Below, in pieces: positions 1-12,917 of a stretch of DNA of 64,000 bases; within the stretch, counting starts at the first letter, position 1; each line of letters begins with the position of its first letter. Source of the DNA: Bugula neritina (Eukaryota; Bryozoa; Gymnolaemata; Cheilostomatida; Bugulidae); assembly GCA_964035545.1 (NCBI GenBank), contig OZ037768.1, forward strand, positions 24,330,819 to 24,394,818, given 5' to 3'. A model generated the notes under the pieces. It worked only from the letters and a program-made list of their open reading frames with translations. It was not told the origin of the DNA and did not search any database. The position numbers were made by a program, and so were the translations under genes.

Positions 1-168
1 CGAGTTGACGCGAATCTCTTCCCGTTCAATAGGAGCCTGGCGCAATTTTTTTAATCAAGCAGTGCTTGATCCTGACATACCGTAACGTAGCACGGTCAGC
101 CCCGCCACGTTTAAAATTGGCTGACATTTGCTGTTACGGTCTACGTTACGGCAAAGTATGTCTGGGGA
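1..168 (-). mobile_element. End of a TIR transposon (same family as 55.3-57.6 kb)
   Basis: Read on the minus strand, this stretch starts with CCCC at 165-168 and then shows, in order, a TTACGG-rich terminal block, CGTAACAGCAAAT, a GGCTGA box, and the 17-base palindrome ATCAAGCACTGCTTGAT (plus-strand near 53-70). The same series in the same order opens both copies of the TIR element at 55317 and 56968. Only one end lies in the window, so size and insertion site are unknown. No coding sequence is visible. The match is by eye and the family name is not assigned. Confidence 0.6.
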
Positions 169-249
169 GAAAAGCTATATACTATTAACTGCTACTGCTC
201 CACTTGAGAGCTAAAAGCACTCAATTCTGAGAGATTATCTCCTTTGCAG

Positions 250-3200
250 TTGAAAGAAGAGATGGAGCACTCAGAGATTGTGAGAGAGATGAGTCAGGAG
301 ATTCTGCTGTTGGGAGATCAGATGCAGAACAACAGGATTCCTCTGGCAACAAATGTATCTAATGAGTCAACTGGTGAGTCATAGCTTGTCTGGTGATGAG
401 TCATAAGTTATCTGACCAGTCATAGTACATGTGGTAATGAGTCATAGTGTATGTGGTGATGAGTCATAGTATATGTGATAATGAGTCATAGTGTATGTGA
501 TAATGAGTCATAGTACATGTGGTAATGAGTCATAGTGTATGTGGTGATGAGTCATAGTATATGTGATAATGAGTCATAGTGTATGTGATAATGAGTCATA
601 GTATATGTAATAATGAGTCATAGTGTATGTGATAATGAGTCATAGTATATGTGGTAATGAGTCATAGTGTATGTGGTGATGAGTCATAGTATATGTGATA
701 ATGAGTCATAGTGTATGTGATAATGAGTCATAGTATATGTGGTAATGAGTCATAATACATGTGATAATGAGTCATGATAATTTATTTGATATGCATGGAA
801 TTTCTAACTATTATCCTCTGCTATATTATACTGTAGAAGCTTCTAGTTTCAGACTGTATCAGCACTGCATTATGTTTTATATACAGTTTTGATTTACAGT
901 CACTGATAAGATTGGCGTTGATGTGGTACTCAAAGCAACTTCCTACTCTGAGACTAGCATACACACAGTTGATATTAGTGAAGCCTTCCTTGATAAACTC
1001 TACGCACACCCCACTCTACCTGTATGTATAGCTAGCTCCTCCCACCCTACCTGTATGTATAGCTAGCTCCTCCCACTTTACATGTATGTATAGCTAGCTC
1101 CTTCCACTCTATCTGTATGTATAGCTAGCCCCTCCAACTCTACCTGTATGTATAGCTAGCTTCTCCCACTCTACCTGTAGGTATAGCTAGCTCCTCCCAC
1201 TCTACCTGTATGTATAGCTAGCTCCTCCCACTCCACCTGTATGTATAGCTAGCTTCTCCCACTCTACCTGTACGTATAGCTAGCTCCTCCCACTCTAGCT
1301 GTATGTATAGTTAGCTCCTCCCACTCTTTCTGTATGCATAGATAGCTCCTCCCACTTTACGTGTACGTATAGATTTAATTAACATCCTCATTACAGGGAG
1401 AAATGCACTCTGATACATATGGACTAAAGTCTAGCAAGTCTGAGATATATGGTAAGCATTATGTTGTATATATTGGTATTTTAGTTTCACTGCCATCCTT
1501 AGAGATATTATACTATACATATATATCTATTATCTCTGGATAATTGTATCTTTATCCTATACAGTACTGTGCATTTCTAGCCATCCACCTGAGTTGTTTA
1601 TCTTGTATCCTAGCAACCACACCCATAGTAGCCGTCCAATCAGCTACTCCTCCCACCCAATCACCAAAGTCTTCCCTCGCATCAGAATCTGGAGCCACAC
1701 CTACTCAAGAAGTCTTTTCAAGAGCCACGTCTGCAGCTGCCAAGGGCACATCCACACCCACTAAAGACACGCCCACTGGTTCTCTAACCACACCCCCACT
1801 TCCTCCAAGAGCTTCTTTTGCCTCCGCCCCGAAAGAGAAACTTTTTCTGTCTCAGCTTGACCTCGCCAGTCTGATGAGGATAATGCCGTCAGAGTTGGAG
1901 CCCGGCAGACCTATGACGGCGGTGAGTGATGACCTCCGTGCTGCCTAGCAATTAGCTGGCTGGCCCTTCGTGGGAACTTTACCCCCTACGGGTTACCTTG
2001 TGTGTACTACGCTACTCTCTAGTTACAGTAAGCTACAGGTGAGTTAATTTAGATGTTGACTGGTGTTTAGGTTCATGACTCAAGGGCTGTGGAAGGTGCC
2101 AGAACTAGCAAGACTGAACATGAGAAGGTGGCTAAGCATCGTGGATCTAAACCTCTCAGTGCGAAGGGCAGTCTCAAAGGGTCGTCGGCAGTCAACATGG
2201 GTGTGTATTCTGGTACTCAGTCTATGTCTGGTGTGTATTCTGGTATTCAGTCTATGTCTGGTGTGTATTCTGTGATTGGATTATTTGTAGAACTACTTGC
2301 AGTGTTAAAAGTAAAAAGCATTACTTTATTGTGATGAAGTGAATGTCTATGAAACAAAAACAACCTTTTGTAGTTAATTGTTAAGCTGTTTTGTCAGTTT
2401 TGTGATGTTTTTAGATCTGCCAAAATCATATTCAAATAAATAATTGTAGCCCAGATTCCTAGTTTAGCTTCTGATAGTTCCTCTACCATCCCCGCTGATC
2501 ACATCAATGACAGAGAAAAAGTTCATGGTAGGTTTTCATGCCAGCATTCTGTTTTAGTAATACTTACTGTCATATACTCTGACTCATTGTTATAGTGCAG
2601 ACTATCATATACTCTGACTCATTGTTATAGTGCAGACTATCATATACTCTGACTCATTATTGCAGTGCAGACTATCATATACTCTGACTCATTGTTGTAG
2701 TGCAGACTATCATATACTCTGACTCATTGTTGTAGTGCAGACTATCATATACTCTGACTCATTGTTATAGTGCAGACTGTCATATACTCTGACTCATTGT
2801 TATAGTACACACTATCATATACTCTGACTCATTGTTGTAGTACACACTATCATATACTCTGACTCATTATTGCAGTGCAGACTATCATATGCTCTGACTC
2901 ATTGTTGTAGTACAGACTATCATATACTCTGACTCATTGTTGTAGTACAGACTATCATATACTCTGACTCATTGTTGCAGTGCAGACTATATTGACGCTA
3001 GCAACTCATACAAATGCAGTGCTCAAGGAATTTGCAGGTCTCCACGTTCTGCCCAGGTGAGTCGTGCGAATGCCAGGAACCGTCTCAGGTAATAACTGGA
3101 CTCACTATAACTCTTTGTTTATTTCGTGTTCGATCAGACATTAAACAGGATGAGTTTGGTTTTCATTAGCCTGATTTCCGTCTTTTGTGGGGTTAATCAA

Positions 3201-6200
3201 TCTAAGGTAACTGATGCTGCTAAACATGTAGCCTTGTTCCTTGATGATGGCATAATTAATATATAATGATGCGGGAAAGTTTGCTCCACGGACTGCCTCT
3301 TCTGCATGTATTATATTATACTTGTTCTGTAGACGAAACCTGACTGTTAATGCCTCCAAACAAGAGAGAAAAATGTCCTTCCCAAGCAGGTGCGTGTGAA
3401 CTCTGGTCAGAGTGTGGCAAGGGACTTGTGATGTAATTTCCTGTAAGATAACAGAATTTACTGTATGATGCATATCTGCTGTCAGATGTGCATCACTACA
3501 CTCTAGAATGTTCTCTCGTTGCTTCAGGACTGCCTACTCTCTTAAAATCCCGTCAAAGATGAGTCGTAAAAGTAGTCAGTTACGGAAAGATTTCCGGGAG
3601 TTGTTTGCGCTATCGCAAGGCGCCAGCGGGGCTGTGAGTGGCAGCACCGGCAGTGGCGGATCTAAGCACGGGACACACGCCAGCGTCACCAGAAGAAGCA
3701 CTCGGGTTACCAATGACGGGTTACCTCTCATCAGTGAGTCAGATACTCCCAGCTTGGTATATGAAAGTACATCGAATAGACTGGGGTCTCTTGTTACTCA
3801 GAACAACACGGAACGGGGGCTGGAAGAGTACTATGAGTGAGTTGCAAATAATTCATTTTATAAACTCTTACTATTTGATTTTTAACTATTAATTGAAAAT
3901 ATTTGTATATTGCACTTGATTAGAAGTTCTCTAAAAGAGTAATCTGTCTGTTTGTCCACTGCATACGGTGAACTACTGTGTCTACCTTCAGTGTGGCCAG
4001 CAACATCATCCTCGATATTCCCTTCCAGTCCGCCAAAAATAGCTTAGGTTCTGAGGGTCCAGACACCAACAACAATGCGACCGAAGAGAGCGGGGAGCCA
4101 GGAGATTTCGGAGATACTGGAGAGGTGGGTGAGGAGGAACAACTGGATAGAAATAATAATGCTAAGAAACACTCCGACGATAAAAGTCAAGGGTGAGTTT
4201 CCTTATGAGATGTAGAAGGGTAGCACTGAATAACAGGCAGTAGAGGGCAGCACTGAATAACAGGAAGTAGAAGGGTAGCACTGAATAACAGGAAGTAGAG
4301 GGCAGTACTGAATAACAGGAAGTAGAAGGGTACCACTGAATAACAGGAAGTAGAGGGCGGTACTGAGTTACAGGAAGTAGAGGGGTGGTACTGAATAACA
4401 GGAAGTAAAGGGGTGGTACTGAATAACAGGAAGTAGAGGGGCAGTACTGAATAACAGGAAGTAGGGAGGCGGTACTGAGTTACAGGAAGTAGAGGGGCGG
4501 TACTGAGTATATTATTAATTCTTTTTGTTATTTTGTTTTACTGTTGACCTCTAGAGTTCAGGAAGGCTCGAGCTCTCCAAGCACAACAACTCAGTCTTCC
4601 GTACCAAAGAGTGCCAAGCGGAACTCCCCACAGCAACGCCTCTCTGACCAGAAGTGTAAGTATGAGACTAGCTAATCATACAGAGTGTTATAATGTGTGC
4701 TGCCAGTTTTATACTTCTCTCTCATTGGCCTACAGTGCTGCCAGACAGTCAGCCAGCCAAAGAGGCTCAGCTCCTGTATACCAACAGCTTTCTCACCGGA
4801 CCAAACTCTCCCAACCAATCAGAGCTCTCCGATTCTACAATCATTCCCATCAGCGGACTCGCCGTCTCTAAGACCTGGTAAATGTCGTCTGCTGCCTTCT
4901 TTTTCCACTTAGCTGTGTGTGCTTTGTTAGTAGAGCTCAGTGTTAGTAGAGCTCAGTGTTAGTAGAGCTCAGTGTTAGTAGAGCTCAGTGTTAGTAGAGC
5001 TCAGTGTTAGACTGAGAGACTGAGATACTATTAGACTGAGATCGTACTGTTGGTTGTTAGGGGGTCGGAAAGGAGAGCCGAAAACAGCAGCCCATTTGCC
5101 AGCAAGTTAGCCAGTGTTCTACAGATGTTTAAAATGCTGTCTCCGGCAGCCACAAGAGGGAAGAGCAAACCTCGAGCCTCGCTGGAAGCCGAGAAGTGAG
5201 TCATTGTAATAAATTTAGCTCCTTGTATGATGCCGTTACGTATTAACTCTATAATATAGTTTATAGACTGTTGGCTGCTTAATTCTAGTAAAACATGATT
5301 CAGCTGCATTTATGCTGCAAGACACAATTTATCGGGAGATTTCATTAGAACTAATGCATAACGGGTTGATAATCAGCCTGTAGTATGCGCAGACTGAGAT
5401 TTATTTTTAGCAGGGAGTTGGTGAAATGAAAAGTAATCTATTAGTCTAATAGATTGGGGTAATTGTAATTTGTAATTGTAATTGGTTGTAATTAATTACA
5501 TTTTTTCAAGTAATTGAATGTAATTTGTAATTGATGTATAAAAATGTAATTGTAATTGTAATTAATTACATATTTAATGTAATTGATTTTTACAATTACT
5601 TTATAATTACATGTCAATTACTTCAAAATTTGAAATCCTAAAAGTTTCATACTTTTCCTACCATGCCTACTGTTAAATAACAAATTCAGATTAATTGTCA
5701 ATGTGGTATAGTATCACTGTTGAGTACAAAGGAGGTTCAGCACTGTCAAAATTGCCCCTGCTAGTTGGACCCTAGAAGTGAAATTGCATAACTTTTATTT
5801 ATCTCTTGCGAGAACAAAAATAATTGTAATTAATTACATTGCCATGTAATTGTAATTGTAATTAATTACATTACTATTTGACTGTAATTATAATTGTAAT
5901 TGTAATTGACAAATTATCATGTAATTGTAATTGTAATTAATTACATTCACATGTAATTGACCCCAACCCTGCTATTAGAGATATTTTATACTAGCAACTC
6001 AGTTAGGTAGAAAGATAAGGACGGAATATTCAGTCTGAGCTGAATTTTCCTAGGTTGTTCCAACCCTGGCGGTGAGATAACTCCGATAAATAGAAATTAG
6101 TTCTGAAAGTAGTATTCGGTCTGATATGATCATTTCTCACTTCGTTTTAGAGATGTGGAGATAAATCTGATTTCTGCCACACCACGAACTTCTCACCGAG

Positions 6201-8591
6201 TGAACTCTACATCTGGTAAGTTGAGTGGCATTGTAGCGGTACAGTGTGTAAGGAGTGGTATCATAGCTGTACAGTGTAAAATGTGTTATTATTTCCATTT
6301 CAGCCAACTATGAGAAATCTCTTCCAAGGAGTGCATTCGATGAAAGCCAACAGTTGTTTGTCCAGCGTGGAGCCAAGTCTAAACTCAGTATGATTGAGTC
6401 TTCTATGGGAAAGGAAGGAAAGAGCTTCAAAATCATGAGAACTCTGGGAAGAAAGTAAGTGTTACTATAAATAGACAGTGTTACTATAAATAGACAGTGT
6501 TACTATAAATAGACTGTGTGTATTATAAATAGACAGTGTATACTATAAATAGACAGTGTTACTATAAATAGACAGTGTATACTATAAATAGACAGTTTAT
6601 ACTATAAATAGACAGTGTGTACTATAAATAGACAGTGTGTACTATAAATAGACAGTGTGTACTATAAATAGACAGTTTATACTATAAATAGACAGTGTGT
6701 ACTATAAATGGACAATGTTTACTATAAATAGACAATGTGTACTATACATAGACAATGTTACTATAAATAGACCTAGTGTATACTATAAATAGAGAGTTAC
6801 TATGTGGTACTCCCTGTAAGTTGATATTGTGTGTGCAGGACCCAGGCTATGCCCAGCGAGTTTAATGTGGGGAGGAAACCTCTAGTCTCCAGCCGCACTT
6901 CTCTCAATAGTCTTAGGAAAGCCTTTCTCCACAGGAAGCACGTGAGTAGATGTGAACTATTAAACTCTGCTGCGTTATTTATTTACTGAATTTGACAAAT
7001 TTAAGAACATTTTATTCTTACATAACTTCATAGTAATTTAGACTCACTATTTTGTGGGATTTCTACTCAGGTTTGGTTGGTATCTTTTCATTCAATTTTT
7101 TACTTTTAGTATTCCGATCACATCTTGCAAAGACAATGGCTGATGCAAGAAATCAGACGGGTTTTACTGGAACACGAACAAAGAGCAAACAAGTGGAATG
7201 AGACAGTAAATAATTGTCACTTGGCCATCCACACACTGGAGGTGAGAAGATTAGATATGTTTTGACATGTGCTCAAGGTGAGCCAGGTGCTGACATGTGC
7301 TTTTTCCAAGTGTCAGGAGAGGCCACCCAGTGTGTCACTTGTAATGTTTTACAAGCCTATAGTGTCGCCTGTCATGTATTGCTGACACGTCGTGGCAGGT
7401 GGAGACTGAGTGGACTGACATTGTGCTACTCAACTACTTGTACACTCTGACAGAGCTGATGGAGAATATGATGGAGAGAGAGCACTTGCTATCACTTGTC
7501 TCACAGTGCCTCCTCTCCTTCAATGATGACATCTGTGTTGACAAGTCTGACAGAACAGTGAGTCACCCTTTCTACTGCAGTTTTCAATCATGACTCAGAG
7601 TTGGTTTCTCTTTGTTCGTGCCAGATTTCGCTAATAATTTAGGTTCAGGCACAAGAGCTCTAGTGAATAATGAAAACATACGAAGAGAAAAGTCAAGTGA
7701 ATAAACATATTTTTCTAATCAATAGAATCTGTCTGATTATTCACCACTTCGCAAAAGTGAATGTTTTTAAATGATTTATTTGTGTCATTTGATAGAAACT
7801 TTAGATTTTATTGATTACCACCAACCCAAGTAACTTCCTATTCTTATGGGATAGCTATGTTCAACTTTGTGTTTATTTGTTACTACTCTAAGGCTGCCCT
7901 CTTGCATGTAGAAGTGCTGAAAAACACATCTGAAGAACCTCATGATATTAGGCTGTGTAATATATTAATTTCTCGCAAGAGACTGGTTGATTAGTCAGTA
8001 GCTTCCCACATTCATGAGTCCTTTCAGAGTTGTTAGAAAGTTCTCGTGAATGTTTTGTGTCTGTCTAAGATCTTGTGGAACTGCAGCTGAAACACTGAGT
8101 TACTCATTTCTAGTTTAATGGGAGACCAGCGTGGAGCCTGCTGCACCTCGTCAAGTCTAAAGTCGCTCGACACGACTCAACTCGCCGAGCTAGTAACTAC
8201 GTGGAAAAGGAGATGAGTATAGACAGAGGGTCAAGCAGCTCCAGAGCAACTGAGTCCGGGTGGGTCACTGTTGACTCTCTGAGTAATGTGATGAGTGGTG
8301 TACAGAACTTATACTATTTCTCTATCTGCTTCTGCTCTCCTATGTTACTTCACCTGCTGTGCCACCAGGCCACCCACACTGCTGGCCTGGCCACCCACAC
8401 TGCTGGCCTGGCCACCCACACTGCTGGCCTGGTGGTGCAGACACATTGCCGTATGACTCATTGGTCCTGTGACATATTTTAGGAGTATCGGCGCTATGGC
8501 TCCTGTTGGAGCGCAGAAAGACGACAGCTTTGAGAAGATGCTCTTTGGTCCGAGGAGATCATCTATGGGAGCATTCAGCCCGGACCCGTAA
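250..8591 (+). CDS. Unrecognised Ser/Thr-rich multi-exon protein, 3' part (19 exons, 884 codons in window)
   Basis: Exons, all bounded by AG/GT and continuous in phase: 250-373, 900-1021, 1397-1451, 1614-1921, 2071-2200, 2468-2527, 2986-3088, 3528-3836, 3992-4192, 4555-4655, 4736-4877, 5061-5195, 6151-6215, 6304-6454, 6839-6941, 7110-7241, 7399-7557, 8114-8259, 8483-8591 (TAA). Summed length is 2655, an exact multiple of three. The 5' end lies upstream of the window. The first two exons are acidic and helical. The middle (exons 4-14) is low-complexity, Ser/Thr/Pro-rich and basic in patches, as in scaffold or cytoskeletal proteins. Exons 16-17 give a compact, probably alpha-helical block with many Leu, Trp and Cys residues, including LQRQWLMQEIRRVLLEHEQ and LLNYLYTLTELMENMMEREH. 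The tail is short and ends FGPRRSSMGAFSPDP. Exon 4 could also begin at 1582 through an upstream acceptor in the same frame. I do not recognise the family and assign no function. Confidence 0.85.
376..775. repeat. 22-bp minisatellite, intron 1 of the first gene
   Basis: About 18 imperfect copies of a 22-base unit containing ATGAGTCATAGT start directly after the donor at 374. The donor itself (GGTGAGTCAT) resembles the unit, so the array probably grew from the splice-site sequence. Confidence 0.9.
1009..1375. repeat. 31-bp minisatellite that includes the exon 2 splice donor
   Basis: About 12 copies of a 31-base unit. Each unit contains ACCTGTATGTATAGCTAGCT. The first copy spans the real exon 2/intron junction at 1021/1022, so each later unit carries a duplicate of the CT|GTATGT donor. 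Confidence 0.9.
2201..2268. repeat. 30-bp repeat at the exon 5 donor
   Basis: Just over two copies of a 30-base unit containing GTGTGTATTCTGG. The first copy starts exactly at the splice donor after exon 5. Confidence 0.8.
2567..2990. repeat. 35-bp minisatellite that includes the exon 7 splice acceptor
   Basis: About 12 copies of a 35-base unit containing ATACTCTGACTCATTG. The last unit supplies the polypyrimidine/AG (TTGCAGTGCAG) and the first bases (ACTAT) of exon 7 at 2986. Most units end in GCAG or ACAG plus ACTAT, so the true acceptor is preceded by many decoys. Confidence 0.9.
4205..4510. repeat. 28-29 bp minisatellite after exon 9
   Basis: About 11 copies of a unit containing ACTGAATAACAGGAAGTAG, starting a few bases after the donor at 4193 and filling most of the intron. 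Confidence 0.9.
4922..5010. repeat. 16-bp minisatellite after exon 11
   Basis: Six tandem copies of GAGCTCAGTGTTAGTA, almost without variation, about 45 bases after the exon 11 donor. Confidence 0.9.
5454..5971. mobile_element. Non-autonomous hAT-like element in intron 12
   Basis: The right end reads TTGACCCCAACCCTG, the complement of a hAT-style CAGGGTTGGGGTCAA terminus. The left end starts TTGGGGTAATT and lacks the outermost CAGGG. Flanking 8-mers are CTAATAGA (5446-5453) and CTATTAGA (5972-5979), an 8-bp target duplication with one change. The interior is built almost entirely of TGTAATTGTAATTA-type blocks in both orientations and has no coding capacity. Family-level assignment rests on the 8-bp duplication and the CAGGG terminus. 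Confidence 0.75.
6455..6800. repeat. 19-bp minisatellite starting at the exon 14 donor
   Basis: About 17 copies of a unit containing ACTATAAATAGACAGTGT. The donor after exon 14 reads GTAAGTGTTACTATAAATAG, so the first unit overlaps the splice site. Each unit also contains a TATAAATA TATA-box-like string, which I treat as coincidental. Confidence 0.9.
8366..8434. repeat. 21-bp triplicate in the last intron of the first gene
   Basis: Three near-perfect copies of a 21-base unit containing GGCCACCCACACTGCTGG, within the intron before the last exon. Confidence 0.85.
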
Positions 8592-8673
8592 CCCCGAGTC
8601 TTCATATCAGCTCTCTGTGGTAGATGTGCTGTGTGTATGTTACCAGTTCATGTATTTATTGGTTATCAAATAT

Positions 8674-8686
8674 AATAAATAATAAA
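8674..8686 (+). terminator. Polyadenylation signal of the first gene
   Basis: AATAAA at 8674, repeated at 8681, lies 83 bases after the TAA stop of the Ser/Thr-rich gene and is followed by an AT-rich stretch. It is the only clear poly(A) signal between this gene and the convergent TRPV gene, whose stop codon is at 9057. Confidence 0.65.
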
Positions 8687-9056
8687 CTAAATATAAAGTG
8701 TATTTTTTATCTTTATTTATAAAGCTAAAGTTTAATCATTAGAAATAATTTATTACGCTGGACGGAATGAAATATCTTATAAAAATAAATCTAAAGAATA
8801 AATTCACTCAAAGGAAGATTTCTGTAATATCAGCTGATTGGCTGAACCTGAACCAATGAAGTGAGAGAATGAGGTGTGTCTAGCACAATACCACGTAACA
8901 AACTCGTCATCACTAGTATACCCTGTATACCCTAGGATATTATAGTATAGTTTAGTATAGTATATATTGATTTAGTTGCATTGATTGTCATTGGCTGAAA
9001 TTCATATGAAATGACCGAATTTCATTTTGATTGGCTCATTATATGCTGAGTATGGC

Positions 9057-12000
9057 TCAGGCCATAAGAGAGCGACGAGGCACCATGGTCTCCGTTAGCT
9101 GCTCCACTGCTGCCGCCAGGTCCTGAGAACCAAACATGCTGACTCTGGCCAGTCTGCGGTGAGGCACGTGTCTGCTGCTCACCTGACCGTCCCCTGACTC
9201 CGAGAATATTGTGTGGAAATCTATCTCTAAATTGGAGTTGTAGGGGTGAAGGGCTTTCAGCTCTTTGATGCGAGAAAGCACCTCCTTTACTGTTCTCTGT
9301 CAATTACATAGAATACACACTTTACACCTTCACTACGTAACTCCCTGCAGTGTCCTACAGTCGATATATCTGATTACCCTCCTAACTCATACTAAACTGA
9401 AAACTTGCTGTCAAATATGCAGATTTAGTTTGTGCTTATCTCAAAAATATTCAACAGAAGAAGATGTGCGCTATTATATGGCGGTTAAACACCGTGTTGA
9501 AAAGTAAAATCTTTAAGCTAAAGTAAATTTCTTATTTGTATGCAAATTGCTAAAGGTTTTCCATAATGTAAAGAAAAAGGTGTTTTATATTCGAAGTGTG
9601 TTTTCTAAAAGGAAGGCTGACAAAAGTATTTGGGAGAAGTGTCATTAGAGTCTCAGAAGCTTTCATAAATTCACTTAATCTTCTCATTTTAAGCGTTAGT
9701 AAATTCAATAAATCTCAAAATCAAGACGTCTGAATGAAACTGTCAACTCACCTTCCAATTTCTTACGGCATCTTTTCTCTGTTTTGATTTAGTTTTGGTT
9801 GCTGTTTTGATAACCATTAAACCTCTAAAATCTATTTTCCCTTCCACAGCTTCAGCTGTAACAAACAGACAAACAAATGCTGTTGAAGAGTGTCTAAAAT
9901 TTAAATTCGCAGTTGAGAAAATTAGATAAGCAATGAGTTTATGTGGTGCACATTTTTCTATAGAATGTTGTAATAATATAAATATAGTATACTCACGATA
10001 TAAGCCTTTGTGAATATCAAGAGGGTTTTCTATTTTAACCGAGTATTTTTGTTGAAATTTAAGCAAATCCTCTTTGGAGAAAGTTTGTTCCAACATGATG
10101 ACGATCTTTGCCCACTGGTGGATCCAGTCTTTCTCTGATTTGATGATGATTTTGTCAAACGTGGAGGCCATCATGGCTATGAGCATGTTGATAAGTAGGA
10201 TGGGCATTATGAGCATGAACAATATGAACACTATCATAGTGAGTAGCGGGTATTCAGTCATCTTGAACTCGTCGTACTACAACCAACCCGTTAGATAGTC
10301 AGTACGTAACATCAGTATTACACAATGTACGGAGAGGTGAACCGTAGAGTGGAACTGAATTATATACTCTAATAACGCAAGAATTATTCTATCAAACAGG
10401 AAATACCTCAAACTCGCCGAAAGTAAAGTGCACCAGTGATGTCACAGCTCCAAGAACTGTCTTGAACGTCTTGACGCTGCTATCATCTATGGTCTTATAC
10501 ATCCGATAGAAAGCTGCAACACAGTTTAGTGCTTGTACTTACTATCTGTACGTACTTTATATACTTACTATCTCTACTTACTCTATATACTTACTATCTG
10601 TACTTACTCTATATACTTACTATCTCTACTTACTTTATATACTTACTACCTGCATGTACGTACTTTATATGCATTATAATGATACTCACTTGATTTATGT
10701 ACTTATGTACTACTAGTAATTACTGATGGTACACCGACTATAGATAAACAGAACAAGCTACTTACAGATAGCAAAGCCGATGTACATCACAACGACTATT
10801 GTAAGGAATGGCAGAAGGTCTTTCTTAATGTAAATGAAGAAGATGTTGATCAGTGGTCCAATGTGAATTGTTACCCTGCAAAATACAGCACACAGTGCAC
10901 TCTACATACAGGAGGTGTACGAGGGCTATGTGAGAACAACTCCAGTTAACATTAAAGTTGTTTCGGTCCACATCAATAGAGTTTATATTTATTAGTTAGC
11001 TTTGACCTTCACATTTCTGTAGAATACAATTTGAAATATGATATAATTGAGAAAAAATGAAGATATTTACTTGTGAGGGCCAGATGGGAAAGCGACTCCA
11101 CCAATAGACTAAAGTTACTATACAATAGCAATCCTACTTACTTGACAAAAAAGAGTATCATAGTCCAAGTCAAGGGAAGAGCTAATATAAGTAAAGTTTC
11201 TTCTGCTTGCCTGAGTTTGAATATTATATCTTTGTTAGAGAGGTGGGGCATGCTAGCCAGCCTTACTGGCACTACGGCTAGCTGTAGAATGCAGCCTATT
11301 AGATAGAGCGCTTTGAAAGGAGCATTTGTCTAAAACAAATAAAAGGAACAAACTGAAAAAATATCTTAAATCTTGGATATATAAAATTCAAATTTCAAGA
11401 AAGCTATCAAAAGTATGAAAAACATTGCAGTAAATTTAGGCATTCAAAATTACTCACAAGGTTGGCAAATGAAGAATAGACACCAAGAAACCTTATTTCC
11501 TGTGTGTGTAGAAAAAGTACAACTACACAAACTAAGACTGTACAGATCTCTGTAGCGAGTCTAGCTTTGTCATTTCTAGTTTGAAGCAACTGAACTTCAG
11601 TGGAGGGTCTCAGCCAGACGGAAGCTGTTAGCATTATCAGGTGGAATATCAGGAAACACAGTCGGAGGAAAAATCTCTTCTGTTAACAGAAAGTAGATAA
11701 CTCCTAGTAGAGCAGACAACTGACAGTAGAACAGACAACTCCTGGTGGAGTATTTTCTTCCAAACACCTTTTAAAATCTAAACATTTTTATTAAACATCG
11801 AACAGTTTAAAAAGCTGCTTATACATGGTCACATGTGTAGAGATTTCCTGAATCTACAAACACTGTCCAACATATTGAAAGAAAATGCGTGGCAATAAAA
11901 CAAATGTTGACATACAAGTATAAATATGGCATTTGCTTTCTTTAGTAAATTATACGGAGTTACTCACCTTTGCGAAAGTTTTCCACTTTTCATCTAGGAG

Positions 12001-12879
12001 TTGTCTCAACACTCCAGACTGGAGCATATCTTTGTGTTGTTCAGTTTGTTGGTCTAATGTGATCATAAGAGAGGAATTCCAATCTGAAATATAAATTTGG
12101 ATGGTGAGACAAATCCCGTACTTTTGATAAATAATTACAGTTCAAAGGTCAATCTTAACAAAGTAAATATTTCTAACAAATTCCAGATAAGTAACATATG
12201 CATATAAATTATTAATTTACAAAATGGCAGTTTCTATAAATGCATTGTATATTGTACAGTTGCTAGATGTCTTTACAATATATGTTATATATATACTATA
12301 TACTGGCTGCTAGTCATGTGACATATATCATATTTCTATTCAGCGATTGGCTACTACAATCTAGGTAGACATGTAATTTACTCACTCATTCCACCATTTG
12401 GTCCAATTGTGTCCACAGCGAGAATAGGGTAGATGGAGCAATGGACATTGCTAAACCTCCACAGCTCCATTTTCTGCAACTCCATGATCTCTGCAAACAC
12501 TTGATGTCTACCCAGTCTGTTAGCAAGAGCTAGAGGAGTTAAGCCGTCTACTGTGTGTTCAGTTCTGTTAATACAAGATTAAAGAAAAATAAACCAACTG
12601 TGAGACATCTTTGGTTATCAGGTCTCTTTCTCTTCCTCTCCTCTCCCACCCACTCTCTCTCTCTCTCTCTCCCACCCACCCTCTCTCTCTCTCTCCCAGC
12701 TACTCTCTCTCTCTTTCTCCCTCCCTCCTTCCCTCTCTCTCCCTCTCTCCCTCCCTTCCTCCCCCTCTCTCCTTCTCTCCCTCTCTCCCACTCTCTCTCT
12801 CTCTCCCACCCACCCTCTCTCTCCCAGCTACTCTCTCTCTCCCCCTCTCCCCCTCTCCCCCTCTCCCCCTCTCCCCCCC

Positions 12880-12917
<38 letters not shown>

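Noticed and set aside
2567-2990. Regularly spaced repeats that might look like a CRISPR array
   Set aside because: Units are directly adjacent without unique spacers, are intronic, and the genome is eukaryotic.
6455-6800. Many TATAAATA strings as promoters
   Set aside because: They are part of a 19-base intronic minisatellite and lie inside a transcribed gene.
9743-10261. A continuous 172-codon frame including the TRPV S6
   Set aside because: The real exon ends at 9997 with GTGAGT, and the next coding block enters at 9855; the bridging part is intron.
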